A stretch of 64,000 nt of DNA from a virus, in IMG/VR virus record IMGVR_UViG_3300013286_000725, positions 1 to 64,000 of that record, one strand, 5' to 3'. The position numbers and the translations under genes are program-made. The notes under the pieces were generated by a model. That model made no database searches, was not told the DNA's origin, and saw nothing but the letters and a program-made list of their open reading frames with translations. Position 1 is the stretch's first letter. Each line of letters opens with the position of its first letter. Below, piece by piece: positions 18,712-26,827 of this stretch.

Positions 18712-19491
18712 ATGAAAGTTGGCGGTTGTCAAATTCCAGTATCGTCAGATATTGGACAAAATGTTATTACACTTAAAGCTGCCATTGACTGGGCGGCTAA
18801 TGACGGAGTTGATATTTTCCTCACCCCCGAATGTGCGTTGAGTGGCTATCTGTGGCAGGCAGAAAATGCCACAGATCACAGGTTGAACAAATTACCAACA
18901 GCATTGGAAACTGTAGTTTCTTATGCTAAAGAAAAAGATATTGATCTAGTACTAGGTACAGGTATCTATGAAGATGATTCTTTTGAGTATAGTCCAAATA
19001 AAAAATGGTACAATCAATTGAGATTCTATGTAGGCGGCGAGCTGGTACACAAACACAACAAGATACTTACCACAATTGATGAGCCATATGATCCGGGTAC
19101 CACCTTGGATATTTTTGAATATCAAGGCATAAAAACGGCCGGACTTATCTGTAACGATTTATGGGTATGTGGTTTTCAAAGTCCCGGTGATGCTGGAAGA
19201 CTAGCTAGAGAACTGAAAGATAAAGAGGTTAGGTTATTGTTTGTAGGAGCCAATGCCCCTAAAATGCCAAGCGACCCTGACTATTTTTATGCATGGAGCG
19301 ATATCAATATACAGACTTACAGCAGACAAGGTCATTATGCTATTGCGATAAGTGAAAGTTCAAGTTTGCAAAACGGTATCCCATATACTGGAAAAGTTGG
19401 TACACCGAGCGGTATCATGGATTCAGTAAGAGGATGGGTGGCCAAGACTGCAGATAACAGTACTCATTATTACAGTTATGAATGGAAATAA
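18712..19491 (+). CDS. Carbon-nitrogen hydrolase (nitrilase superfamily)
   Basis: A 259-residue protein of normal family length, preceded by AGGAGA. The Glu-Lys-Cys triad is visible: Glu40 in TPECALSGY, a Lys within HKHNK (114-117), and Cys147 in GLICNDLW. Members cleave amide or nitrile bonds (omega-amidase, N-carbamoyl hydrolase, NAD synthetase glutaminase and others); the substrate cannot be told from sequence. It is a single-gene unit between two terminators, so it is likely regulated separately and is an auxiliary gene. Confidence 0.85.
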   Translation: MKVGGCQIPVSSDIGQNVITLKAAIDWAANDGVDIFLTPECALSGYLWQAENATDHRLNKLPTALETVVSYAKEKDIDLVLGTGIYEDDSFEYSPNKKWYNQLRFYVGGELVHKHNKILTTIDEPYDPGTTLDIFEYQGIKTAGLICNDLWVCGFQSPGDAGRLARELKDKEVRLLFVGANAPKMPSDPDYFYAWSDINIQTYSRQGHYAIAISESSSLQNGIPYTGKVGTPSGIMDSVRGWVAKTADNSTHYYSYEWK

Positions 19492-19508
19492 TATTTTTTA
19501 ATAACTCC

Positions 19509-19535
19509 AATGGGCCTTGACAGGCCCATTCTTTT
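19509..19535 (+). terminator. Rho-independent terminator overlapping a promoter
   Basis: A 9-bp stem, AATGGGCCT/AGGCCCATT, with a TGAC loop and a CTTTTCAT tail, behind the nitrilase gene. The loop and its flanks form the -35 box of the promoter at 19517-19545. Confidence 0.8.
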
Positions 19536-19545
19536 CATCTATAAT
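19517..19545 (+). promoter_or_regulatory. Sigma70-type promoter, perfect hexamers
   Basis: TTGACA (19517-19522), 17-bp spacer, TATAAT (19540-19545), then AACAC. It drives the small membrane gene, gp44 and dCMP deaminase. The -35 box lies in the hairpin of the upstream terminator. Confidence 0.8.
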
Positions 19546-19563
19546 AACACAAAAGGACATTGT

Positions 19564-19731
19564 ATGGACATTCAACCTAAAGATACAAGCCGAGGACATT
19601 TTTATGTTAGTGTTTGTAAGAGTGCTGTGCGTATTGCGGCAGGTGCTGGACTAATTATGGGATCGCTGGCAGTATGTGGATGGTTGCTAATCTTAGCAGA
19701 ACTGTTGGGCATTTTAGAGGAGATGGTGTGA
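19564..19731 (+). CDS. Small single-span membrane protein
   Basis: The start is ATG 19564 (AAAGGACATTGT upstream), giving 55 residues. The C-terminal half is one long hydrophobic helix (about residues 21-51); the N-terminus is short, polar and charged. First gene after a strong early-type promoter, overlapping the next by GTGA. The function is unknown; small early membrane proteins of T4-like phages often act on the host envelope, but this is only analogy. Confidence 0.6.
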   Translation: MDIQPKDTSRGHFYVSVCKSAVRIAAGAGLIMGSLAVCGWLLILAELLGILEEMV

Positions 19732-19976
19732 ACCAACGAATCCGACAACTTGTTAGACAGGCTGGGCTAGATGATGCTGACTTTCCTATTGAGAACTGGG
19801 ATAATGTTCCCTTGGAAAAACTCGCCGAGTTGATTTTAGACGATGTCATTACCATTATTAACAATCCTAGAAACTACAATGAGTGTGTATACACTACATT
19901 TGATCTAGCACAGGGCAAAGCAGTAGCACATCAGCTTGCTACAAAAATTAAAGAACATTTTAAGGATACACAATGA
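19728..19976 (+). CDS. Small hypothetical protein upstream of gp44
   Basis: Start GTG at 19728, overlapping the preceding stop (GTGA), giving 82 residues. The sequence (RIRQLVRQAGLDD ... LEKLAELILDD) is helical and acidic. It overlaps the clamp-loader gene by 4 bp. T4 gp62 lies next to gp44, but this protein is too short and shows no resemblance I can support. Similar short N-terminal patterns are frequent in phage orphans. Function unknown. Confidence 0.6.
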   Translation: MNQRIRQLVRQAGLDDADFPIENWDNVPLEKLAELILDDVITIINNPRNYNECVYTTFDLAQGKAVAHQLATKIKEHFKDTQ

Positions 19977-20893
19977 AACAATTATGGGTAGAAAAATATC
20001 GTCCCGATTCACTAGACGGTTATGTTTTCAAAGATGATCATCAACGCTCTCAGATTGAAAATTGGATAGCAGAACAATCTATTCCGCATTTGTTGTTTAG
20101 TGGCAATGCAGGTGTGGGCAAAACCACACTGGCCAAAATCTTAGTTAACTTGTTAGGTGTACAAGACACAGACATCTTGATGGCTAATGCATCTAAAGAA
20201 GGTCGTAAAATTGAATGGTTAAATGACAAGCTCACTGGATTTTGTCAAACTATGCCATTCGGTGACTTTAAGGTAGTTATTCTCGACGAAGCTGATTATT
20301 TGAATCCGCAGTCAGTTCAACCTGCACTGCGTAACCTAATGGAAGAATATAGTCATAGTGTTAGATTTATCTTAACTTGTAACTATCCAAATAAGATTAT
20401 TCCGGCCCTACACAGTCGTTGCCAAGAAATGAAAATTGAAAAAGTTGACCTTACAGAATTTACTGCTAGGGTAGCAACTATATTGGTAACTGAGGGTGTT
20501 GAATTTGATCTAGATACCTTAGATACTTATGTACAATCAACATATCCTGATTTGCGCAAGTGTATTAACAATGTGCAGATGAACAGTATTGTTGGAAAAT
20601 TGCAAGGAGTTGATACTGCAGCCACTAGCACAGACTACAGATTTGAAATGGTAGATCTGTTTAAGAAAGGTAAGATCAGTGAAGCCCGCAAGTTAATCTG
20701 CGGTAAAGCTCGTCCTGAAGAAATGGAAGATGTTTATCGTTGGCTGTACGACAACATCAATATCTTTGGAGATGAAGTCTTACAAGAAAAAGCTATCCTT
20801 GTTATTAAGCAAGGACTAGTGGATCATACACTGGTAAGCGACCCAGAAATTAATCTGGCAGCTACACTGATTCGATTAAGTTATATTAAATGA
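19973..20893 (+). CDS. 44: Sliding-clamp loader large subunit (gp44-like)
   Basis: A 306-residue AAA+ ATPase, close to the 319 residues of T4 gp44. It has Walker A GNAGVGKTT (44-52), Walker B ILDEADYLNP near residue 100 and the clamp-loader SRC motif (HSRCQEM) with its arginine finger. It opens gp45 rings and loads them at primer ends for gp43. The N-terminal WVEKYRP is the usual clamp-loader opening. It is flanked by 4-bp overlaps with both neighbours. No gp62 small subunit was recognised in the window. Confidence 0.92.
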   Translation: MKQLWVEKYRPDSLDGYVFKDDHQRSQIENWIAEQSIPHLLFSGNAGVGKTTLAKILVNLLGVQDTDILMANASKEGRKIEWLNDKLTGFCQTMPFGDFKVVILDEADYLNPQSVQPALRNLMEEYSHSVRFILTCNYPNKIIPALHSRCQEMKIEKVDLTEFTARVATILVTEGVEFDLDTLDTYVQSTYPDLRKCINNVQMNSIVGKLQGVDTAATSTDYRFEMVDLFKKGKISEARKLICGKARPEEMEDVYRWLYDNINIFGDEVLQEKAILVIKQGLVDHTLVSDPEINLAATLIRLSYIK

Positions 20894-21330
20894 AGCCTAA
20901 ACTTGCTGAAGCATACATGAGGACTGCGGAAACATTTGCAGAACTTAGTCATGCTAGGCGTTTACATGTAGGTGCTATTGTAGTTAAGGATGATCGTATT
21001 ATCTCTATCGGCTACAATGGCATGCCGGCTGGTTGGGACAACAACTGCGAACTTGAAATCTACGAAGAAAATGGTGACGACGAACCTGAAGTAATTTTAA
21101 AATCCAAACCAGAGGTGTTACATGCAGAGCGGAATGCCCTAGATAAGTTAGCAAAAGGCAACGAGAGTGGACTAGGTTCTACGATGTTTATTACACACGC
21201 TCCTTGTTTAGAATGTGCCAAAAGCATTTACGGAGCAGGGATCTCTCATGTATTTTACAGGGATTCATATCGTAGTGAAGATGGAATACAGTTTCTTACA
21301 AAATGCGGTGTAAAAGTAGAACAAATATAA
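20890..21330 (+). CDS. cd: Deoxycytidylate (dCMP) deaminase
   Basis: A 146-residue zinc deaminase with HAERNAL (His78, Glu80) and PCLEC (Cys106, Cys109), the classic zinc and catalytic residues. It converts dCMP to dUMP, the substrate of thymidylate synthase, and so pairs functionally with ThyX at 60164. It is coupled to gp44 by a 4-bp overlap and followed by a bidirectional terminator. Confidence 0.9.
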   Translation: MKPKLAEAYMRTAETFAELSHARRLHVGAIVVKDDRIISIGYNGMPAGWDNNCELEIYEENGDDEPEVILKSKPEVLHAERNALDKLAKGNESGLGSTMFITHAPCLECAKSIYGAGISHVFYRDSYRSEDGIQFLTKCGVKVEQI

Positions 21331-21354
21331 AAAGGACCCGAAGGTCCTTTTTTT
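21330..21354. terminator. Bidirectional terminator between dCMP deaminase and phoH
   Basis: A 9-bp stem, AAAAGGACC/GGTCCTTTT, with a CGAA loop, A-rich on one side and T-rich on the other. It serves the two convergent genes that end within a few bases of it. Confidence 0.88.
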
Positions 21355-22069
21355 AATCACCGTATAGTGCTAATACCTCCCGAACTGCATCATGTCTTTC
21401 GATATCATGACTGTCAAAGTATACCGCATCAATATGATCTAATTGTTTGTTTTTGATCCTTTCAATAAACTCAACTAGACCGTTGTCTTTAATTCTGTCT
21501 GCTTGATTAAGGTCTCCAGTTACTACCATTTTGGAATGTTCTCCTAGGCGGGTTAGTAGCATCTTCATTTGATTTGCAGTTGCATTTTGCATTTCGTCTG
21601 CAATAATGTAACTGTTTTTAAATGTTCGGCCTCGCATATAAGCAAGTGGGCTGATCTCTATGACTCCTTCATAAAGCATATTTTCTATATCTTTTTGTTG
21701 ATAATAATCTCCTAGTACATCAAATATAGGTCTTGTCCATGGTGCCATTTTTTCATTTAGCGTACCTGGCAAGAATCCTAAATCTTCATCAACGGAAACG
21801 GCGGGTCTAGTGACTATGATTTTATCCACCTTGCCTTCTTGAAACAACTTGATGCCCATTTGAACAGCCAACAAAGTTTTACCCGTACCTGCAGGACCAA
21901 TAGCAAAAAGTATATTTTTTGCATCGTCATTTAGTTTGAAAAGGTAAGTTTCTTGGTGTTTGTTACGCGGTAACAAGGTGATTTTCTGCTTTTTTGCAGG
22001 TAGGTATGTATGGAAATCAATCACATTCACATCTGAAGTAAAACGCTTTTTCACTCGATTTTTACTCAT
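21353..22069 (-). CDS. phoH: PhoH-like ATPase
   Basis: The start is ATG 22069, eight bases after GGGAG, giving 238 residues; an upstream in-frame codon at 22141 lacks an RBS. It has Walker A GPAGTGKT (58-65), the VTRPAV segment that follows in PhoH proteins, and Walker B YIIADEMQNA. PhoH is one of the most frequent phage auxiliary genes. Its RecA-like/superfamily-1-type ATPase core has been linked to phosphate stress or RNA metabolism, but its role in infection is unsettled. Single reverse-strand gene with a structured leader. Confidence 0.9.
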   Translation of the reverse strand: MSKNRVKKRFTSDVNVIDFHTYLPAKKQKITLLPRNKHQETYLFKLNDDAKNILFAIGPAGTGKTLLAVQMGIKLFQEGKVDKIIVTRPAVSVDEDLGFLPGTLNEKMAPWTRPIFDVLGDYYQQKDIENMLYEGVIEISPLAYMRGRTFKNSYIIADEMQNATANQMKMLLTRLGEHSKMVVTGDLNQADRIKDNGLVEFIERIKNKQLDHIDAVYFDSHDIERHDAVREVLALYGD

Positions 22070-22094
22070 TAAGTTATCTCCCACTTTTAGTAAA

Positions 22095-22137
22095 GTAGGA
22101 CATGTAGCGACCGCCTCAGTAACTACAGAGGTCCTAC
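22095..22137 (-). promoter_or_regulatory. Two-part hairpin in the phoH leader
   Basis: On the reverse strand an outer 7-bp stem (GTAGGAC/GTCCTAC) encloses an inner 5-bp stem (TGTAG/CTACA) with a 15-nt loop, ending about 25 nt before the phoH start. It may be a translational or stability element. Confidence 0.4.
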
Positions 22138-22193
22138 ACAATTACTTATACTTTTGGGTTAAAAGTAAACTGTTATGTTATCATTTAAGGCCA

Positions 22194-22201
22194 GCTAAAT
22201 A
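22194..22201 (+). promoter_or_regulatory. Candidate late promoter (GCTAAATA)
   Basis: GCTAAATA lies 25 bp before the ATG at 22227, with the same core as the box at 11959. It would start the rightward unit 22227-25433. Confidence 0.4.
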
Positions 22202-22226
22202 AGTATGTAAATTACCGGATCATATC

Positions 22227-22772
22227 ATGCATGACATTTTAGAAGTTATTAAGAATATAGAAACTATCTACAGTACAAATTCCAGCTTATCCACGCTTAA
22301 AGACTTTGAGCGTGTACTAGACGAAATGAATATGTATGTGTATGACAATTGGCAAGACGGTGAACTAGCTGCTGGGCCCAAAGTGGAGCGGCACTGGGTT
22401 ACTGCTAGTTTTATGTGGCCTAGAGATAAGATGCCCGACCCATCAGCGGCCAAGCGACTGTTAGAATACGGTTGCCAAGTAAAATATCAAAAAACACACT
22501 TGATACAACCAAGACACATAAAGACTCCGGAAGATATACGACCCGGAACTAAAAAAGGCAAGCTAGATCACAAGCCTGTTTGGGTAGTAGAAATTACTAT
22601 GCCTAAAAAACTTGTAGAAGATACATTTGAAGGCTATATGAGTAAGATGAAAGAAAGCATGGGCATTGGCCGTACTGAGAGAGTAGACGGTAGCCCTGCA
22701 CAACCTGCAGATGTAGCAGCACAAGCGCCTACTGCTCCGGCAGCTCCGGCAGCACCAGGGGGTGCAGCATAA
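22227..22772 (+). CDS. Hypothetical phage protein with Ala/Pro-rich tail
   Basis: A 181-residue protein. Residues 1-150 look globular (VERHWVTASFMWPRDKMPDP; KKGKLDHKPVWVVEITMPKK), and the last 30 are Ala/Pro/Gly low complexity (APTAPAAPAAPGGAA). Its stop overlaps the next start (TAATG). Placed after a candidate late promoter and before lysis genes, it may be a virion or late protein. I do not recognise the family. Confidence 0.6.
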   Translation: MHDILEVIKNIETIYSTNSSLSTLKDFERVLDEMNMYVYDNWQDGELAAGPKVERHWVTASFMWPRDKMPDPSAAKRLLEYGCQVKYQKTHLIQPRHIKTPEDIRPGTKKGKLDHKPVWVVEITMPKKLVEDTFEGYMSKMKESMGIGRTERVDGSPAQPADVAAQAPTAPAAPAAPGGAA

Positions 22773-23488
22773 TGTCATTACTAGCTGGCGATCTACGCAT
22801 GTTGGTCAACAACATTTTTGAAGTTGACAGTTATAGCAGTAAGATGGGTGACGACAAAGATATTGTTGTACTGTCTTTTACAGTTGAGCAACAAGAACCT
22901 GCAAAGGATCTAGTAACTTTTATCGAACGCGGGTATCCATTTGTATTGGATGCAGATGCCAGTGCAGGTGAATTGTCAGATGGACGCTACAAAGTGTTTG
23001 TTGAAATAGAGCGCAATCGCCGTATTCATGAGCAAATTTTAGAAGTACTCGACGGTGTTGGCAAACTGGCCAGTGTTGATAATTTCAAATTTCGTTACTA
23101 CAAAAGTTTTAAAAGCATTGATGCTAATGAAGCTAGCCTATTAGAAACTGTCCCTAAAACCAAAGCCGAATACGAGACTGCTGTTCGAGAGCGCATGGTT
23201 AACAACTATGCCAACTTCTTTGGACGAACTTTTCTCGAAAGTGTCAAAGTAAGCAACGATCAAATTACCTTTGAAAAGAAATTTGCAGGTCCTGTTACAC
23301 TTAACATCAAAGACTTTGGTACCAAGCGTGAAGTATATGATCGGTTAAAAGGGCCTATCATGCTAGAAAGTAAAGATATGAGTGAAGTATTATTCTATAC
23401 CAAATACATTGGCAATTACAATATTACTAAGATTGGTTCTTCTTTGGTGTTTGAAAGTCAAGGACATGCTGTAGTGTTGGAGAAATAA
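22772..23488 (+). CDS. Hypothetical phage protein
   Basis: A 238-residue soluble protein with a mixed alpha/beta pattern and no obvious motif. It contains VVLSFTVEQQEPAKDLVTF near the start and FEKKFAGPVTLNIKDFG in the last third. It is translationally coupled to the preceding protein, so the two probably act together. Function unknown. Confidence 0.6.
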   Translation: MSLLAGDLRMLVNNIFEVDSYSSKMGDDKDIVVLSFTVEQQEPAKDLVTFIERGYPFVLDADASAGELSDGRYKVFVEIERNRRIHEQILEVLDGVGKLASVDNFKFRYYKSFKSIDANEASLLETVPKTKAEYETAVRERMVNNYANFFGRTFLESVKVSNDQITFEKKFAGPVTLNIKDFGTKREVYDRLKGPIMLESKDMSEVLFYTKYIGNYNITKIGSSLVFESQGHAVVLEK

Positions 23489-23489
23489 C

Positions 23490-23954
23490 ATGTGGCAATT
23501 GCAGTGGGCACTTAATTTAATTCCGGACAGCATACTTATATGGCTGTTTTATTTGCTGTTCTTTAGCGGAGTAGCAATGATTGTTGCCAGCTGGTTAGTC
23601 AAATGGATTCCAATGATTTCCGCCTATAAGTTTCCTGTAGAGCTTGTGGGCATATTGCTCTACGGTGCAGGAGCGTTTTTCCTGGGCGGACATAGTGTAG
23701 AAATGTCATGGCGTGACAAAATTAAAGAACTACAGGCTAAAATAGCACAGGCCGAAGTACAGTCAAAAGAAGTTAACACAGTTATACAAACTAAAATTGT
23801 AGAGCGTGTTAAAATTGTTGAAAAACAAGTAGAAGTTGTTCGTACTCAGATAGAGCGAGACAAAGAAATTATCAATGCTGAATGCAAAGTTTCAGATATT
23901 GCTATTAAAGATTACAACGATGCAGTTGCAGATCCTCTAGAGGAGAAGAAATGA
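23490..23954 (+). CDS. Putative inner-membrane spanin (i-spanin, Rz-like)
   Basis: A 154-residue protein with two hydrophobic segments (about 8-38 and 47-68), followed by a long charged coiled coil (ELQAKIAQAEVQSKEV ... VRTQIERDKEII). It is followed with a 4-bp overlap by a small lipoprotein. An inner-membrane coiled-coil protein paired with an outer-membrane lipoprotein is the classic two-component spanin, which fuses the membranes at the last step of lysis. Two membrane segments instead of one is unusual, so the call is an inference from architecture and context. Confidence 0.6.
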   Translation: MWQLQWALNLIPDSILIWLFYLLFFSGVAMIVASWLVKWIPMISAYKFPVELVGILLYGAGAFFLGGHSVEMSWRDKIKELQAKIAQAEVQSKEVNTVIQTKIVERVKIVEKQVEVVRTQIERDKEIINAECKVSDIAIKDYNDAVADPLEEKK

Positions 23955-24220
23955 AAAAATTGTTATTAACACTATCAATAATCTTATTAGCAGGGTGTAC
24001 CACTGTTCCTGTCACAATGAAGTTTCCCAACGCACCTGATGTGCTTAAAGAACCTGCAGGAAAACTAACACCGTTGGATACTAGTAAAAAAATAGAATTA
24101 AGTGATATAATAGAAAACGCTAACGAAAATGCTGGCAAATACTATGCACTTAGAGAAAAATACAATGCATGGCAAGAATGGTACAACGGTCAGAAGAAAA
24201 TCTTCGATTCAGTTAAATAA
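23951..24220 (+). CDS. Putative outer-membrane spanin lipoprotein (o-spanin, Rz1-like)
   Basis: An 89-residue protein with a textbook lipoprotein signal: MKKLLLTLSIILLAGC, with the lipobox LAGC and Cys16 as the lipidated residue. The mature part is Pro-containing at first (VTMKFPNAPDVLKEPAGKL), then helical. It overlaps the coiled-coil membrane protein by 4 bp, which together suggests an o-spanin. That it is a lipoprotein is firm; the lysis role is inferred. Confidence 0.7.
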   Translation: MKKLLLTLSIILLAGCTTVPVTMKFPNAPDVLKEPAGKLTPLDTSKKIELSDIIENANENAGKYYALREKYNAWQEWYNGQKKIFDSVK

Positions 24221-24247
24221 ATTAGCACATTAAGGAGCGAACCATAA

Positions 24248-24838
24248 ATGGCACTAATAGATTCAGTATTAAATTTAATTACCAAACAACCAAAAGATCT
24301 GGATGCCCCAAAACCGCCAGTGGGATCCCGTAGCGAGCGTGAGGCAAAACTAAAAGACAAAGCAGGTATGGTCATTTCCGTATTTGCATTACTACTAGCT
24401 GTTAATAGCTGGTACGGTGGCAATCTAAGCAGTAAGACCTTAAACAACACAATTTCAGCAAACAATGTTTGGGCATTTTATCAAGCCAAGAGCATTAAAC
24501 AAACTTTAGCAGAACAAAGTCTTGACGATGCTACATACCGCAAAGATACTGAAAAGATGGCCAAATTACAGGCCAAGATTGATCGTTACGAAAGCGATCC
24601 CAAAACAGGCGAAGGTAAAGTTGAATTAATGGCCAAGGCAAAACAGTTAGAGGCAGATCGCGATGAAGCTAAAAAGCGTAGTCCATGGATCGGCTATGCC
24701 AGCACAATGTATCAGTTGAGCATTGTTGTTTTATCTGCAAGTATTCTTGCAGTCAGTATGAGCATGTTCTGGGGAAGTTTCTTTGTTGCTGGCTTGGGCA
24801 TATTGCTGTCAGCACAAGGTGTATTTCTACTATTTTAA
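24248..24838 (+). CDS. DUF4337-like membrane protein
   Basis: A 196-residue protein with an N-terminal membrane helix (about 40-56), the NNVWAFYQAKSIKQT motif at about 72-86, a central charged coiled coil, and two C-terminal membrane helices (about 153-195). This order matches DUF4337 proteins of proteobacteria, whose function is not known. It has a strong RBS (AAGGAG). It lies between the putative spanins and the putative holin, so a role at the envelope during lysis is possible. Confidence 0.65.
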   Translation: MALIDSVLNLITKQPKDLDAPKPPVGSRSEREAKLKDKAGMVISVFALLLAVNSWYGGNLSSKTLNNTISANNVWAFYQAKSIKQTLAEQSLDDATYRKDTEKMAKLQAKIDRYESDPKTGEGKVELMAKAKQLEADRDEAKKRSPWIGYASTMYQLSIVVLSASILAVSMSMFWGSFFVAGLGILLSAQGVFLLF

Positions 24839-24857
24839 ATAAAGTTGAGGGCAAACC

Positions 24858-25433
24858 ATGTCAGAAGAAATTAAAATCGGTAGCGAGCAAAAGAAAGAAG
24901 ATTGGATGAATTCAAAATGGCGTCCGGCAATGGGTTGGATGTACATGGTTGTCTGTATGATGGACATGGTTATATTTCCAATACTATGGAGTTTGTTACA
25001 GACATTTACCCATACACAAATCACACAATGGAATCCACTAACACTACAAGGTGCTGGCTTATTCCATATTGCTATGGGTGCAGTTTTAGGTATTGCAGCA
25101 TTTGGACGAACACAAGAAAAATTAGGCGGAGCAAACAATGGCGGAGCACAAACACCAGCAACAGGATTTTCGAGCGGGTCAACAGCACCTAGCGCACCTA
25201 CAACAGGAGGCTTCGGCTCATCCAGTTCGTTTGGTTCACCAGCACCATCATCAAGTGGCTTTGGCGGAGGCGGGTTTGGAAGCGTATCTGCAACATCAAG
25301 CACTGGTGTTGCTCCAGTATCAAGTTGGGGCACAACACCAACAACCGTAGCCCCAACATCGGGTATTCCCCAATTGGGCAAGCCTGCTCCTAGCAGACCA
25401 CCGTTGGACGAATATCATCCACCTTTAGATTGA
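24858..25433 (+). CDS. Putative holin (GTA/3TM-holin-like) with Gly/Ser-rich tail
   Basis: A 191-residue protein. The first ~90 residues (WMNSKWRPAMGWMYM ... LFHIAMGAVLGIAAFGRTQEK) resemble the three-TM holins first described for gene transfer agents, with hydrophobic segments at about 23-48 and 62-82. Residues 92-165 are a Gly/Ser/Thr/Ala low-complexity linker and the tail is Pro-rich. Neighbouring spanin-like genes support a lysis role; the tail is an unusual addition. Confidence 0.6.
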   Translation: MSEEIKIGSEQKKEDWMNSKWRPAMGWMYMVVCMMDMVIFPILWSLLQTFTHTQITQWNPLTLQGAGLFHIAMGAVLGIAAFGRTQEKLGGANNGGAQTPATGFSSGSTAPSAPTTGGFGSSSSFGSPAPSSSGFGGGGFGSVSATSSTGVAPVSSWGTTPTTVAPTSGIPQLGKPAPSRPPLDEYHPPLD

Positions 25434-25458
25434 TCAAAAAATTTAGAGGATATATAAT
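25430..25458 (+). promoter_or_regulatory. Sigma70-type promoter before dnaJ
   Basis: TTGATC (25430-25435), 17-bp spacer, TATAAT (25453-25458), 18 bp before the ATG at 25477. Confidence 0.65.
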
Positions 25459-25476
25459 AGTACTAAGGAAGGTACT

Positions 25477-26310
25477 ATGGATTATTATCAAACACTCGGA
25501 GTCGCCGAGAACGCAGATCAGGAAACGATTAAACAGGCTTACAAAAAATTAGCCATGAAGAACCATCCTGATCGCGGCGGTGATACCCAAAAATTTCAAT
25601 CTATATCACAGGCGTATGACACGCTAAGTGATCCACAGAAAAAACAACGATACGATGCTGAACGCAATGGTCAGCATGTACATATCAACATGGGCGGAGG
25701 ACCGTTTGGTCAGCACCCATTTAGTGATGTGTTTAATCAATTTGGATTTAGTTTTGGTCCAGGATTTCAACAACACAATGTTCGTAGAAATAAAGATCTA
25801 ACTATTCGCGTATCAGTTAGTACAAAACAAAGTTACACCGGAACACAATTAGAAGCTAAATTTAATACTCTAACTGGTAGATCACAAACAGTGGTTGTAG
25901 ATGTTCCTGCAGGTGTAATGAATGGTCAGACAATTAGGTACGAAGGATTAGGTGACGATAGCGTTCCTGGCATTGCCAAAGGCAATCTCAATGTTACAGT
26001 TGTTGTTGAGGAAGATCCTAACTGGTCTCGCAGAGGACATGACCTAATTACATTTTTAAAAATATCAGTTGTAGATGCCATGTTTGGTTGTCAACGACAA
26101 GTTGACTGTTTAGACGGAACAGCTATGAATATAAATTTACGGCCAGGAGTTACCCACGGCACTGAATACGCCAGTGGCGGTCGAGGTTTTAGAGATTTAC
26201 AATCAGGATATATTGGCAATTTTACCATTGTGGTTAATATTGATATTCCTGCTGTAGCTGATAACTCATTAAAATCGCAGTTTGAAGATTTATATGCTAA
26301 AATTAGTTAA
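25477..26310 (+). CDS. DnaJ/CbpA-like co-chaperone
   Basis: A 277-residue protein with an N-terminal J domain (DYYQTLGVA; HPD at 30-32), a Gly/Phe-rich linker (residues 72-100) and two C-terminal beta-sandwich substrate-binding regions. The zinc-finger repeats (CxxCxGxG) of DnaJ are absent, making it a class B (CbpA-like) protein. It would stimulate host DnaK. It is first in a proteostasis operon with peptide deformylase and a ClpA-type unfoldase. Confidence 0.88.
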   Translation: MDYYQTLGVAENADQETIKQAYKKLAMKNHPDRGGDTQKFQSISQAYDTLSDPQKKQRYDAERNGQHVHINMGGGPFGQHPFSDVFNQFGFSFGPGFQQHNVRRNKDLTIRVSVSTKQSYTGTQLEAKFNTLTGRSQTVVVDVPAGVMNGQTIRYEGLGDDSVPGIAKGNLNVTVVVEEDPNWSRRGHDLITFLKISVVDAMFGCQRQVDCLDGTAMNINLRPGVTHGTEYASGGRGFRDLQSGYIGNFTIVVNIDIPAVADNSLKSQFEDLYAKIS

Positions 26311-26827
26311 GCATCCTAACCCTATACTACAAGAAACTCTTCCAAATTTTGATTTTGATAATCCTGTAATGGATCCTCATGATCTAGAAGAACAAATGGT
26401 TAAGCTAATGGCCGAGGCCAATGGTAGAGGACTGGCAGCTAATCAAGTAGGCATTCGTGCTAGAGTGTTTACTATGATCACACAAAATTTGGAAGGTGTC
26501 ATTACACCGTTTGCATTATTCAATCCTAAAATTATTGCAGAAGATACAGAATCAATTTTAGGAGATGAAGGATGTTTAAGTTTTCCTAACTTGTTTTTTC
26601 AAGTTAAAAGACCAGAACATGTTGTAGTCGAATTTCTTGACAGAGATAAAAATCCTGTTATAATAAGACTGGACGGTATTGATGCAAGATGTTTCTTACA
26701 CGAATTTGATCACTTAAACGGTATTTGTTTTACTGACAAGATCAGTAAACTAAAATTAGATATTGCACTTAAAAAACAGAGGAAATTAAATGGTAGAACC
26801 AAGTCAAGAACTACAATTGGTATTTGA
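26294..26827 (+). CDS. def: Peptide deformylase
   Basis: A 177-residue metalloenzyme with all three motifs: GLAANQVG (46-53), EGCLS (92-96) and HEFDH (136-140), which supply the Cys and two His metal ligands and the catalytic Glu. It removes the formyl group from nascent N-termini. The start is ATG 26294, overlapping the dnaJ end by 17 bp; TTG 26282 is the alternative. It also overlaps the ClpA gene by 38 bp. Its C-terminal extension past the last helix is short, as in other phage enzymes. Confidence 0.92.
   Translation: MLKLVKHPNPILQETLPNFDFDNPVMDPHDLEEQMVKLMAEANGRGLAANQVGIRARVFTMITQNLEGVITPFALFNPKIIAEDTESILGDEGCLSFPNLFFQVKRPEHVVVEFLDRDKNPVIIRLDGIDARCFLHEFDHLNGICFTDKISKLKLDIALKKQRKLNGRTKSRTTIGI

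Noticed and set aside
19728-19976. Clamp-loader small subunit gp62
   Set aside because: The position beside gp44 fits, but at 82 residues it is far shorter than gp62 and shows no matching motif.
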